Shown: one piece after another, positions 12,205 to 18,942 of the stretch
How positions within the stretch are numbered: the stretch's first letter is position 1
Layout: each line of letters starts with the position of its first letter
DNA from: a virus
DNA: 21,797 bases
Strand: one strand, 5' to 3'
Virus record (IMG/VR): IMGVR_UViG_3300041402_001266
Coordinates: 1-21,797 of that record
Program-made: the position numbers and the translations under genes
Notes under the pieces: model-generated
The model's database searches: none
The model's input: only the letters and a program-made list of their open reading frames with translations
What the model was told of the DNA's origin: nothing

Positions 12205-12612
12205 ATGAAATATGATGATATCATAGAAAATTATTTAAAAGAGGCCGAAGAGGACTTCAACCTGGATAAAGCCGACCTTGAGGCAAAATTGCGCACGATT
12301 CCAAATTTGCACAGCAAGTGGCTCAGGCATTTTTATAAACAGTCGCATAAATTAATGAAAAAAGATAAGGAACTCGCCGTTATATGGCGGGATAAGCTCA
12401 ATCACTATCTATTTCATTATGCATATGAGGTAAAACATACTCAGGTCAAATTTTATATTGATTCTGATGATGAGTATTCAAAAATATTTTATCAGGTAGA
12501 GTGCCAAAGGAAAATTGTCGAAATGATAGAGAGTATCCTAAAGAAAACGACTCAATTATCCTTTGATATCAATAACTTAATCAAATTTAAAGAATTGAAA
12601 GCAGGCCGATAA
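12205..12612 (+). CDS. uvsY: UvsY-like recombination mediator
   Basis: Loads the UvsX recombinase onto gp32-covered single-stranded DNA. The 135 residues match T4 UvsY (137) in length and by eye: PNLHSKWLRHFYKQSHKLMKKD (T4 VMLYSKWLNKHSSIKKEMLRIE), KLNHYLFHYAYEV (T4 ARLDYYSGRGDGD) and the C-terminus VECQRKIVEMIESILKK then FDINNLIKFKELKAGR (T4 LLDFCSGALDAIKS, IKHIQDMRAFEAGK). Mostly helical. Only a weak purine site precedes the ATG. In T4 uvsY also lies close to uvsW, and here uvsW follows three small genes later, supporting the call. Confidence 0.88.
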   Translation: MKYDDIIENYLKEAEEDFNLDKADLEAKLRTIPNLHSKWLRHFYKQSHKLMKKDKELAVIWRDKLNHYLFHYAYEVKHTQVKFYIDSDDEYSKIFYQVECQRKIVEMIESILKKTTQLSFDINNLIKFKELKAGR

Positions 12613-12650
12613 TGAAACCAAGACCAAAGAGGTAGAAAGGGCCGTGGACG

Positions 12651-13040
12651 ATGAGTAAATTTACGACACCATTAATAGTGGAGCATATCGATGGTCGGAT
12701 TTGGGAGGTCGCTCAACCATTTGAGTATCATTTAGTTTATCCGGCAAAATATACATCTGATATTATATATGTTCATAAAAAATTCCGGATGGATTTTGCA
12801 TCCATTCCAAGGATTTTTTGGTCAATACTTCCGCCGACTGGATTATACGGTAAGGCGGCGGTCATACATGATTGGCTTTATAGAACTCAGATTTATACCA
12901 GGAAACGAGCAGACCAAATTTTCTTGGAGGCGATGGAAGTTTTGGGCGTTGCCAAATGGAAACGGGTCGTTATTTATCGGTCGGTCCGGATGTTCGGTTG
13001 GAATGCTTGGAGAAAGAGAGGAAAAAATGTTAAAAAGTAA
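12651..13040 (+). CDS. DUF1353 family protein
   Basis: A 129-residue protein with the recognisable DUF1353 pattern found in many tailed phages: FRMDFASIPRIFWSILPPTGLYGKAAVIHDWLYRT (about 42-80), then a helix with RADQIFLEAMEVLGV and a final VRMFGWNAW. The conserved Asp, His and Asp residues suggest metal binding, but the function of the family is not established to my knowledge. It lies between uvsY and two zinc-finger genes, in a late-oriented operon. The ATG has a GTGGA-type site 5 nt upstream. A short ORF at 12612 (7 codons) before it is not considered a gene. Confidence 0.88.
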   Translation: MSKFTTPLIVEHIDGRIWEVAQPFEYHLVYPAKYTSDIIYVHKKFRMDFASIPRIFWSILPPTGLYGKAAVIHDWLYRTQIYTRKRADQIFLEAMEVLGVAKWKRVVIYRSVRMFGWNAWRKRGKNVKK

Positions 13041-13182
13041 ACCAACATGCCCAATATGCAAATGTATCTGTAAAGATACAGATGATATGCACCGGCATTT
13101 GGAAGAAAAACATAATAATATGGCCGGGATAGACGAAGAATTACTGGAGACGGTCAAAAACAGAGAGCTTTTAAATGGGTGA
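13027..13182 (+). CDS. Tiny C2H2 zinc-finger protein, 51 residues
   Basis: MLKSKPTCPICKCICKDTDD, then a helix and HRHLEEKH. The pattern C8-x2-C11-x12-H24-x4-H29 is a complete C2H2 zinc finger; additional Cys (13, 15) and His22 sit inside it. The C-terminal half is an acidic helix (AGIDEELLETVKNRELLNG). GAGAGG lies 6 nt before the ATG, which overlaps the DUF1353 gene by 14 nt. C2H2 fingers are rare in bacteria (Ros/MucR) and known in a few phage proteins; here it may bind DNA or a protein. Confidence 0.75.
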   Translation: MLKSKPTCPICKCICKDTDDMHRHLEEKHNNMAGIDEELLETVKNRELLNG

Positions 13183-13342
13183 GAATTATATTAAATTGGT
13201 GTCTTGTCCGGTATGTGGACGAACTTTCTCGCAGGTAAAGGAGTTGGTTAGCCATATCAAGACTCATAATAGGATCGATTCCGAATATAATAAATCTGTC
13301 GTGGCCGAAGAGGAGAAAGAGAATAATAATTATTTCGGTTAA
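13175..13342 (+). CDS. Tiny classical C2H2 zinc-finger protein, 55 residues
   Basis: One finger with the full TFIIIA-like pattern CPVCGRTFSQVKELVSHIKT then H: C11-x2-C14-x3-F18-x5-L24-x2-H27-x3-H31, including the conserved hydrophobic Phe and Leu. An acidic Asn/Glu-rich tail follows (36-55). The ATG overlaps the TGA of the previous zinc-finger gene (8 nt), so the pair is translationally coupled. GAGAG precedes it by about 7 nt. Directly followed by uvsW after 5 nt. Possible role: nucleic-acid binding or adaptor next to the recombination helicase; inference. Confidence 0.78.
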   Translation: MGENYIKLVSCPVCGRTFSQVKELVSHIKTHNRIDSEYNKSVVAEEEKENNNYFG

Positions 13343-13347
13343 TTGCT

Positions 13348-14817
13348 ATGAAAATTAAATATTATAATGAGGCTTTCGTCTCGATTGATTGTGAATATGA
13401 TGAGGCGCAGGAATTAAGCGATGTTTTTTCGTTTTATTCTCCGAATCATCAATGGAGTCCGAAATATCAATCTGGCATATGGGATGGAAAAATACATTTA
13501 TTTGATATTAACAATTGCTTGTTGCCGTTTGGCTTATTAAAAAAATTAATAGGTTACCTGAAACTAAGCGATTATGAATATGAAATCGAACCACGGCTCC
13601 TTGAAATGGGCGGCAAAACATCATCAGATGAGATTCTGCAGTTTTGTAATGAGGTCCTGAAAGCCGACTTGGTGCCACGAGATTATCAAATAAAAACCAT
13701 ACAATACTTTTTATACCATCAGAAAATGATAGGCGTGTCGGCCACAGCATCCGGTAAATCGTTTATTTATTACATACTTTTTAATCTTTTGAGGTATTTA
13801 TACGATGATATAAAATGTCTTTTATTGGTTCCCCGGACGTCTCTGGTCGAGCAAATGTCCTCAGATTTCCAGGAGTATGCCAAAAATTTATGTGATTTTC
13901 GGAAATATAATCACCGGATTTATTCCGGCCGCGAGAAATATACTAATAAAATGATAACGATTTCGACTTGGCAATCGTTAAAAAATATGCCACCAGAGTA
14001 TTTTGAAAAATTTAACTGCGTGGTGGTCGATGAAGTGCATGAGGCAACCGCAAAGGAACTCCCGCGGATTGTGCATCATTGTATAAATGCCATTTATCGG
14101 GTCGGCATGACCGGTCATTTGAAAGACTGTAAAATTGCCAAGATGCAACTTAACGGGCTCTTGGGTAATATCAAAACATTTTCCAAGTCCGCCGAGCTGA
14201 TTGAAAAAGGATATTTATCCGATATCGAGATTAAATGCATTATTTTAAAATATGGACCGGATATAACCAAAAAGTTCATGGGCCGGCACCATAAAGAATA
14301 TGTGGAGGAGAATGAAATAATCCGAGCTATATCGTCACGGAAAAAGTTTCTGTGCCAGTTGGCGGCGTCACGTCCCGGAAATACGATGATATTATTTAAA
14401 ATACGTGATTATGGGCGGGATCTATATCGTTTAATCAAGCGCAATTTTAAGGATAAAAAGGTATTTTATATTGACGGCACGGTAAAGGTAAAATATCGTG
14501 AAAAGGTTCGTGCCGTTGCTGAGAAATATGATGATGTAATCATAGTCGCCAGTTATGGGACATTTTCGACTGGTATCAATATCAAAAATTTACATAATTT
14601 GATTTTCGGAGAATCAGTTTTGTCGAGTGTAAAGGTTATCCAGAGTATTGGGCGACTTTTAAGGAAATACTTTAACAAAAATGCCAAATTATATGACGTG
14701 ACCGATGATTTGACATACCGGAGCAGACGGAATTATGTATTGAAGCATTTTCTGCGCCGAATAAAATATTACGACCAGGAGCAGTTCGAATATGATGTAA
14801 CTAATAAAACCATTTAA
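13348..14817 (+). CDS. uvsW: UvsW-like recombination helicase
   Basis: Superfamily 2 helicase that branch-migrates recombination intermediates and unwinds R-loops, switching T4 replication from origin to recombination-dependent mode. In 489 residues (T4 UvsW about 500) I see: an N-terminal DNA-binding region (1-105), PRDYQ (110-114), Walker A SATASGKS (131-138), LLLVPRTSLVEQM (158-170), DEVH box (228-231), MTGHL motif III (254-258), an IIVASYGTFSTGINIKNLHNLIF segment nearly identical to T4 (IIVASYGVFSTGISVKNLHHVVL), and motif VI QSIGRLLRK (432-440). No strong ribosome site is seen before the ATG; coupling with the zinc-finger gene 5 nt upstream is likely. Confidence 0.96.
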   Translation: MKIKYYNEAFVSIDCEYDEAQELSDVFSFYSPNHQWSPKYQSGIWDGKIHLFDINNCLLPFGLLKKLIGYLKLSDYEYEIEPRLLEMGGKTSSDEILQFCNEVLKADLVPRDYQIKTIQYFLYHQKMIGVSATASGKSFIYYILFNLLRYLYDDIKCLLLVPRTSLVEQMSSDFQEYAKNLCDFRKYNHRIYSGREKYTNKMITISTWQSLKNMPPEYFEKFNCVVVDEVHEATAKELPRIVHHCINAIYRVGMTGHLKDCKIAKMQLNGLLGNIKTFSKSAELIEKGYLSDIEIKCIILKYGPDITKKFMGRHHKEYVEENEIIRAISSRKKFLCQLAASRPGNTMILFKIRDYGRDLYRLIKRNFKDKKVFYIDGTVKVKYREKVRAVAEKYDDVIIVASYGTFSTGINIKNLHNLIFGESVLSSVKVIQSIGRLLRKYFNKNAKLYDVTDDLTYRSRRNYVLKHFLRRIKYYDQEQFEYDVTNKTI

Positions 14818-14828
14818 AACGAGCAAAA

Positions 14829-15116
14829 ATGTCACGAAAAATCACTTTTAAGGTCGGTATTCCAGTTCAATCGATTACGGTAGACCCTGACGAAGTGAAT
14901 GAGGCGATGGAAAAGGGGCTCAAATGGTGGCAGGAAGCTGGACCAAAAGATATATGTCCATTTATTTCTGTCCCCGGTAGATGTAAAAATATATGTGGGA
15001 AGTTATTTTTAGATATTGAGAATGTTTATAGAAAGGAATGTCCCTTTAAAGAAAAATATGATGAAATTGCATTGAAGTCTTTAGTGAAAAAGTTACTTGA
15101 AGAAATTGGTAAATAG
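14829..15116 (+). CDS. Protein of unknown function with Cys cluster
   Basis: A 95-residue protein between uvsW and gp4. Residues 43-75 contain CPF, C-x-x-x-C (GRCKNICG) and a second CPF, a possible metal site; the flanks are a beta-rich N-terminus and a Lys/Glu helix at the end. Its last codons overlap a late promoter motif (15108-15115), so the stop codon lies inside it. GAG is the only purine site 5 nt before ATG. Function unknown. Confidence 0.72.
   Translation: MSRKITFKVGIPVQSITVDPDEVNEAMEKGLKWWQEAGPKDICPFISVPGRCKNICGKLFLDIENVYRKECPFKEKYDEIALKSLVKKLLEEIGK
15108..15115 (+). promoter_or_regulatory. Late promoter motif GGTAAATA before gp4
   Basis: GGTAAATAGTAAT, the same extended sequence as at 11631 (GGTAAATAGTAAT). 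It overlaps the stop codon of the upstream gene. The gp4 ATG is 27 nt downstream with AGGAG at 15124-15128. Confidence 0.68.
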
Positions 15117-15142
15117 TAATAATAGGAGTTAATTTAATCTGA

Positions 15143-15592
15143 ATGGTCTATAATCAAAAGACGTTAAAACAGGGATATTACAGACCCGTCCATCCAGAAA
15201 AATACAAGGGGGACGTCCGAAATATTATTTTTCGGTCCGGACTCGAACTAAAGTTTTATCGTTTCTTTGACCATAATCCGGCAATAATGAGGTGGAATTC
15301 GGAACAGGTCGTGGTGCCTTATACTGCCGATGTGGATGGAAAAAATCATCGATATTTTGTTGATGCATGGCTCAAAATTAAAACAAAAGACGGCGGGATA
15401 CAAGAATATCTCGTTGAAATAAAGCCATTTGCATTCACTCTCGAACCTCCACAACAAAATCGAAAAACTCAAACCTATCAAAGGAAAATTTTTGAGTATA
15501 TCAAAAATTTAAACAAATGGAAAGCGGCGGATAAATATGCCAAGAAAAAAGGTATGAAATTTATCATCCTTACTGAAAAGGATTTAAGATGA
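15143..15592 (+). CDS. gp4: gp4-like head completion protein
   Basis: Completes filled T4 heads before tail joining. The 149 residues match T4 gp4 (150) closely: LKQGYYRPVHPEKYKGDVRNIIFRSGLELKFYRFFDHNPAIMRW, YFVDAW, VEIKPF and NLNKWKAADKYAKKKGMKF then ILTEKDL. E35, D74 and E92-x-K94 form a PD-(D/E)xK nuclease-like set, consistent with suggestions that this family is nuclease-related. In-frame TGA directly precedes the ATG, so this is the only possible start; AGGAG is rather far away (14 nt). It is followed by three small genes that lead into the portal gene. Confidence 0.93.
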   Translation: MVYNQKTLKQGYYRPVHPEKYKGDVRNIIFRSGLELKFYRFFDHNPAIMRWNSEQVVVPYTADVDGKNHRYFVDAWLKIKTKDGGIQEYLVEIKPFAFTLEPPQQNRKTQTYQRKIFEYIKNLNKWKAADKYAKKKGMKFIILTEKDLR

Positions 15593-15744
15593 AAACATTC
15601 AAGCAAATTTTAGAGGCCAAAAAAAGCGAATCCACTCAGCTCCAATGTATGGAGTGCGGCAAACGATTCAAAAAGAAAATCGGCAAAAATACATTTGAAG
15701 TTAAATGTCCCAAATGTGGCTCATATGATACGGAACCTGCATGA
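15589..15744 (+). CDS. Tiny zinc-ribbon protein, 51 residues
   Basis: MKTFKQILEAKKSESTQLQ then CMEC ... CPKC, with the two pairs about 20 residues apart (C20/C23 and C40/C43), a regulatory-type zinc ribbon with basic loop KRFKKKIGKN. The ATG overlaps the gp4 stop (ATGA) and its own TGA overlaps the next ATG (ATGA). The N-terminal FKQILEA helix resembles the one at the start of other proteins here. It may be a structural zinc protein of the head region; no family assigned. Confidence 0.72.
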   Translation: MKTFKQILEAKKSESTQLQCMECGKRFKKKIGKNTFEVKCPKCGSYDTEPA

Positions 15745-15929
15745 AAAACTTTGTCAAAATATTAAATGAGATTGCCTTCGGCGGCAATATCGGCTTTCAG
15801 GAGATGGTCAAATTTTACCAAAATGCAACTCCGGCAGAGACCGCCGAGATGGAGAAAATCATCAAGAGGGCGGACTGGGCCGGCTTTAAGAAGCTAATAA
15901 AGCGTGTATTGAAAGTAAAACTGGTTTAA
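15741..15929 (+). CDS. Small protein of unknown function, 62 residues
   Basis: A 62-residue helical protein (MKNFVKILNEIAFGGNIGF, then Glu/Lys helices ending KLIKRVLKVKLV). The ATG overlaps the stop of the zinc-ribbon gene by 4 nt and the next gene starts 3 nt after its stop. Position between gp4 and the portal suggests a late function, but nothing in the sequence identifies it. Confidence 0.68.
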   Translation: MKNFVKILNEIAFGGNIGFQEMVKFYQNATPAETAEMEKIIKRADWAGFKKLIKRVLKVKLV

Positions 15930-15932
15930 ATC

Positions 15933-16598
15933 ATGGCATTAGGGCAAAATGTATTTGAGCAAAAGCCGGGAACAGCCGGTACTTTTAAACGGACTAAGTT
16001 TGTCCGCGGGAAACGAAAATTCCCCAAGGATATCCAAGTCATGTTTGACCGGCTATATAAAGACGTTGAGATTCCCAAATTAAAGCCGTCAAAAATTACA
16101 CGGGCTCGATTTGGATTTCCAATGATGTTCAAATACTCGCCGAAATGGTCAAGCATTTTACCATATTATGATGTTTTACCGATGCCGATACTTTTGGCAA
16201 AATATGGTGATGGGTTTTTGGGATTGAATATACATTATCTGCCGTGGGCGAAGCGATTGCAGTTGGCGGATAGACTCGTGAGGTCAGCCAAAAATAAAAA
16301 GAGGATTACTTATCCTCAAATTAAACGTGCATGGGCGAGCTTGCGTTTGCCGATGGGTTATTCTTATTTGATAATCCGGCGTTATTTGAACAGCCATATC
16401 CAGTCGGATATTGCGGTATTCACGTGGGAAACCTATCGGGCCGCAGCGGTAAATATTCCCGGTAAGTGGCGGAAGAAATCTGAAAAGGCAGTATTCTCCG
16501 CAATGAGAGACAAATGGAAAGACCATGTTAAGAAAACCAAGGGTAAAAATAAAAAAGCAAAAGTCACACGAACGAAATCAACTAAAAGGAAACGATAA
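15933..16598 (+). CDS. Conserved T4-type virion/head-region protein (FLGLNIHYLP motif)
   Basis: A 221-residue very basic protein. The central part has SKITRARFGFPMMFKYSP, LPYYDVLPMPILL and GDGFLGLNIHYLP, a combination I remember from T4-type phage proteins of marine and cyanobacterial phages encoded near head genes; I cannot confirm the name given to them. Residues 190-221 are nearly all Lys/Arg/Thr, a likely DNA-contacting tail. Its TAA overlaps the portal ATG (TAATG). A virion protein that binds DNA or DNA ends is plausible, but unproven. Confidence 0.72.
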   Translation: MALGQNVFEQKPGTAGTFKRTKFVRGKRKFPKDIQVMFDRLYKDVEIPKLKPSKITRARFGFPMMFKYSPKWSSILPYYDVLPMPILLAKYGDGFLGLNIHYLPWAKRLQLADRLVRSAKNKKRITYPQIKRAWASLRLPMGYSYLIIRRYLNSHIQSDIAVFTWETYRAAAVNIPGKWRKKSEKAVFSAMRDKWKDHVKKTKGKNKKAKVTRTKSTKRKR

Positions 16599-18283
16599 TG
16601 ACTGTTTTCGGGCGATTAAAAAAATTATTTCCTAAAAGCGAAGATAAGTTTGAAGATGATGTGGAAGTAAAGGATGACGTTGTAATTCTAAAAAATACCG
16701 ATGAACCGGAGGCCGATGCTTTTGGCATAAGCCAATTATCATGGGGACTCGACTTCGAAATTCGGGCAAAATCCATATATGACCTGATTACAATGTATCG
16801 CCGGGCAACCATAAATTTTGAGGTTGACGATGCCATCGATGAAATTGTTAATGAGGCAATCATCAAAGAGACCGATGATGTGGTCGATATTGATTTGGAT
16901 AAAGTTGATTTATCCGATTCAATCAAGAAAAAAATCAAGACCGAGTTTGATGAAATCCTTAAATTATTGAATTTTAATAATGAAAGTGAATATTTATTTC
17001 GGAAATGGTATACAGACGGGAGATTGTATTTCCAAGATGTTGTCGATAATGAAAAGGAAGGCATCAAAAAGATACAATTGTTGTCCCCGTTTGATATTAT
17101 TCGCATCAAAATTGATAATAAACTTAAAGAATTCGCCGCCGAAAAGAAAATTGAATTAAAAGGCGAATATGCTTATGTTTACAAAATCAACCAGAGACGG
17201 TTGGATGGATGTGCTAATACAAAGAATTTATACCAATATAATTATAAAGAGGAGGAGAGTGGATACCTAATTTCGGATGCTTTGATAACGTTCGTCCCGT
17301 CCGGCCTAACAGATTATACGGGCCGCATATTTATCTCACCGTTACATAAATGTCTGAAACCTTTGAATCAGTTGCGACTTTTGGAAGATTCTGCAGTCAT
17401 ATATCGAATCACTCGTGCCCCGGAACGCCGGGTATTTTTTATCGATGTTGGCAAACTGCCAAAGAAAAAGGCGGATGCATATGTGCAAAAACTCATCCGC
17501 GGGTTTAAATCCAAGGTTTATTATGATGCCAATACCGGCCAATTATCGACCAAGAGAAACGTATTGTCTATGATTCAGGATTATTATCTCCCGACCAACA
17601 GTGACCAAAAAGGGACGAAAATTGAGACCCTTGAGGGCGGTCAGCAGTTGGGCGAGATAGATGATATCATATATTTTAAAAAGAAATTATACAAATCCCT
17701 CAAAGTGCCGGTTGAAAGAATTGACGATGATGAAAATCCATCCATCCAAATAGGGCGGTCTGGAGAAATGCCGCGCAAGGAATTGAAATTTGTAAAGTAT
17801 ATCAAAAACCTGCGGTATCGCTTTTCATTTTTATTCATGGATTTACTTGAAAAACAATTGGTTTATAAATCCACAATGAGTAAAAAAGACTGGATGAAAA
17901 TCCGCAATGATATCAAATTTTTGTGGCAGAACGATAGTTATTATGCCGAGTTAAAAGATACCGAAATCATGAAAGACCGGCTTGAGACCGCCACGGAGAT
18001 AGAAGAATTCATTGGCAAATACTTCAGTAATTTATATGTCCAGAAGGAAATTTTTAAAATGACGGACGATGATATAAAAGAGCAACAAGACCAGATTAAA
18101 AAGGAAGAGGATGCAGGTGAGATAGATCCAACTCCAGAGGATGAATTTGGGGATGGGTCGCCGGAACCGAAGGATGATAAAGACAAACAGCAACCGGAAC
18201 CTGAAGAGGAAGAGGAACCAGAAGAGGAACCAAAAGAAACACCTCCGAAAGAAAAAGAGAAACCTCCGAAAGAAAAAGAATAA
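16598..18283 (+). CDS. gp20: Portal protein gp20
   Basis: Forms the dodecameric portal vertex through which DNA is packaged and to which the tail attaches. The 561 residues (T4 524) align by eye throughout: [22 protein letters not shown], then [39 protein letters not shown], matching T4 [39 protein letters not shown]. Later VYYDANTG and LLEKQL regions and FIGKYFSN (T4 FIGKYISH) also match. The last 55 residues are an acidic Glu/Pro/Lys tail that T4 lacks, ending in a direct repeat PPKEKE. Start shares a base with the previous stop. Confidence 0.97.
   Translation: [561 protein letters not shown]
18242..18283 (+). repeat. 21-bp tandem repeat at the portal 3' end
   Basis: Two copies of a 21-bp unit beginning CCTCCGAAAGAAAAAGA (18242-18262 and 18263-18283). 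They encode PPKEKEK and PPKEKE-stop, so the duplication lengthened the acidic tail and includes the stop. Confidence 0.75.
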
Positions 18284-18287
18284 AATC

Positions 18288-18295
18288 GGTAAATA
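18288..18295 (+). promoter_or_regulatory. Late promoter motif GGTAAATA after the portal gene
   Basis: CGGTAAATAG, preceded by AAAAT, 38 nt before the ATG at 18333. Between them lies the TTAACGTAAAAT leader motif (18302-18313) and GAGGAG. Confidence 0.7.
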
Positions 18296-18301
18296 GTTAT
18301 A

Positions 18302-18313
18302 TTAACGTAAAAT
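18302..18313 (+). repeat. Shared late leader motif TTAACGTAAAAT, copy 1
   Basis: Twelve identical bases are found again at 21192-21203 in front of gp23, each time between a late promoter and a GGAG site. A weaker similarity (ATAACGGAAATTTTTA) precedes gp22. Possibly a leader element for translation or stability. Confidence 0.45.
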
Positions 18314-18332
18314 TTAAGAGGAGAAAAACCTT

Positions 18333-18554
18333 ATGAAACAGTTTCAAGAAACATTTGAAGATACACTGGACTTGGAAGAGTTGGGTAATGATTTTAAATT
18401 TAAATCGGGAACCGAACTCATCGTTGACCAGGAAGGCAAAGATATCACCGTGACCGTAACAGAGGTCAATAAAAAGGCCGGTAAAGTCAAGGTCAAGGAT
18501 TCAGACGGAACCGATTTGGGATGGTATGAAGTCGGAAATGTCAAAGCCGCCTAA
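18333..18554 (+). CDS. Small beta-rich protein between portal and prohead core gene
   Basis: A 73-residue acidic protein, MKQFQETFEDTLDLEEL, then alternating beta strands (GTELIVDQEGKDITVTVTEV, KAGKVKVKDSDGTDLGWYEV) that look like a KOW/SH3-like barrel. GAGGAG lies 9 nt before the ATG. It is the first gene after a late promoter in the head block. T4 has no obvious counterpart here. A minor head or internal protein is a reasonable guess. Confidence 0.7.
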   Translation: MKQFQETFEDTLDLEELGNDFKFKSGTELIVDQEGKDITVTVTEVNKKAGKVKVKDSDGTDLGWYEVGNVKAA

Positions 18555-18590
18555 TAATTATTGAAAATCCAAAAAGGAGTATAAAATATC

Positions 18591-18785
18591 ATGGATAAAC
18601 TTTTAAAACAAGCCGTGGACAGCAATGTGGTCGGCTTTAAAGACCGATTCAAAGGTAAAATGCAAGACCATTATGACGTGGCCAAGACCAATATTACCAA
18701 AAAAGTCGCTGCAGATATGGCCGGTGTTGACCAGATGGAAGAGGAAGAGGATGAAAAAAAGTGTCCGCCGGGTCAAAAGTGGTGA
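18591..18785 (+). CDS. gp67: gp67-like prohead core protein, interrupted by in-frame UGA
   Basis: Encodes MDKLLKQAVDSNVVGFKDRF and so on, 64 residues, ending CPPGQKW-stop. The N-terminal helix and the following acidic run (MEEEEDEKK) resemble T4 gp67 (80 residues, MEGLIEAIKSNDLV then an Asp/Glu-rich tail), and the position between gp20 and gp21 is that of gene 67. The TGA (18783-18785) is followed in the same frame by 34 sense codons to TAA at 18888, which continue the Cys motif and add an acidic Ser/Asp/Lys repeat typical of this protein. AAGGAG precedes the ATG by 11 nt. See the next entry for the extension. Confidence 0.75.
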   Translation: MDKLLKQAVDSNVVGFKDRFKGKMQDHYDVAKTNITKKVAADMAGVDQMEEEEDEKKCPPGQKW

Positions 18786-18890
18786 CCGGATAAGAAAAAA
18801 TGTATCCCGGTGGGAGACAGTAAAAAATCTGACGACAAATCTGACGATGATGCTGACGACAAATCTGACGATGATGCTGACGATAAATAA
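18783..18890 (+). other. In-frame UGA-C and 34-residue readthrough extension
   Basis: TGA followed by C, then PDKKKCIPVGDSK and a repeated SDDDADDK-type acidic tail ending in TAA (18888-18890). Joined across the stop the Cys pair CPPGQKW-x-PDKKKC looks like one motif. Either programmed stop readthrough giving a minor long form of 99 residues, or a recent nonsense mutation or sequence error. Confidence 0.6.
18831..18878 (+). repeat. 24-bp perfect tandem repeat, two copies
   Basis: GACGACAAATCTGACGATGA-type unit at 18831-18854 repeated exactly at 18855-18878. It keeps the reading frame (8 codons) of the extension after the UGA, encoding DDKSDDDA twice. Confidence 0.85.
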
Positions 18891-18942
18891 AAAGAGGTGA
18901 ATCAATGCAAGATAAAGCAGTATGATAAATAAAGGATAAAAC

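Noticed and set aside
16448-16455. CGGTAAATA on the plus strand, 143 nt before the portal gene
   Set aside because: Inside the 221-residue gene with a GC-containing flank unlike the other copies. An internal late promoter for gp20 is possible but not supported.
18783-18785. Alternative genetic code with TGA as a sense codon
   Set aside because: Several well-supported genes end in TGA with overlapping starts (2505, 8897, 13182, 15744), so TGA works as a stop in this genome.
18905-18925. Six-codon ORF MQDKAV with a good GAGGTG site before gp21
   Set aside because: Too short to call a gene; the position corresponds to where T4 has gene 68, so it could be a remnant or simply a leader.
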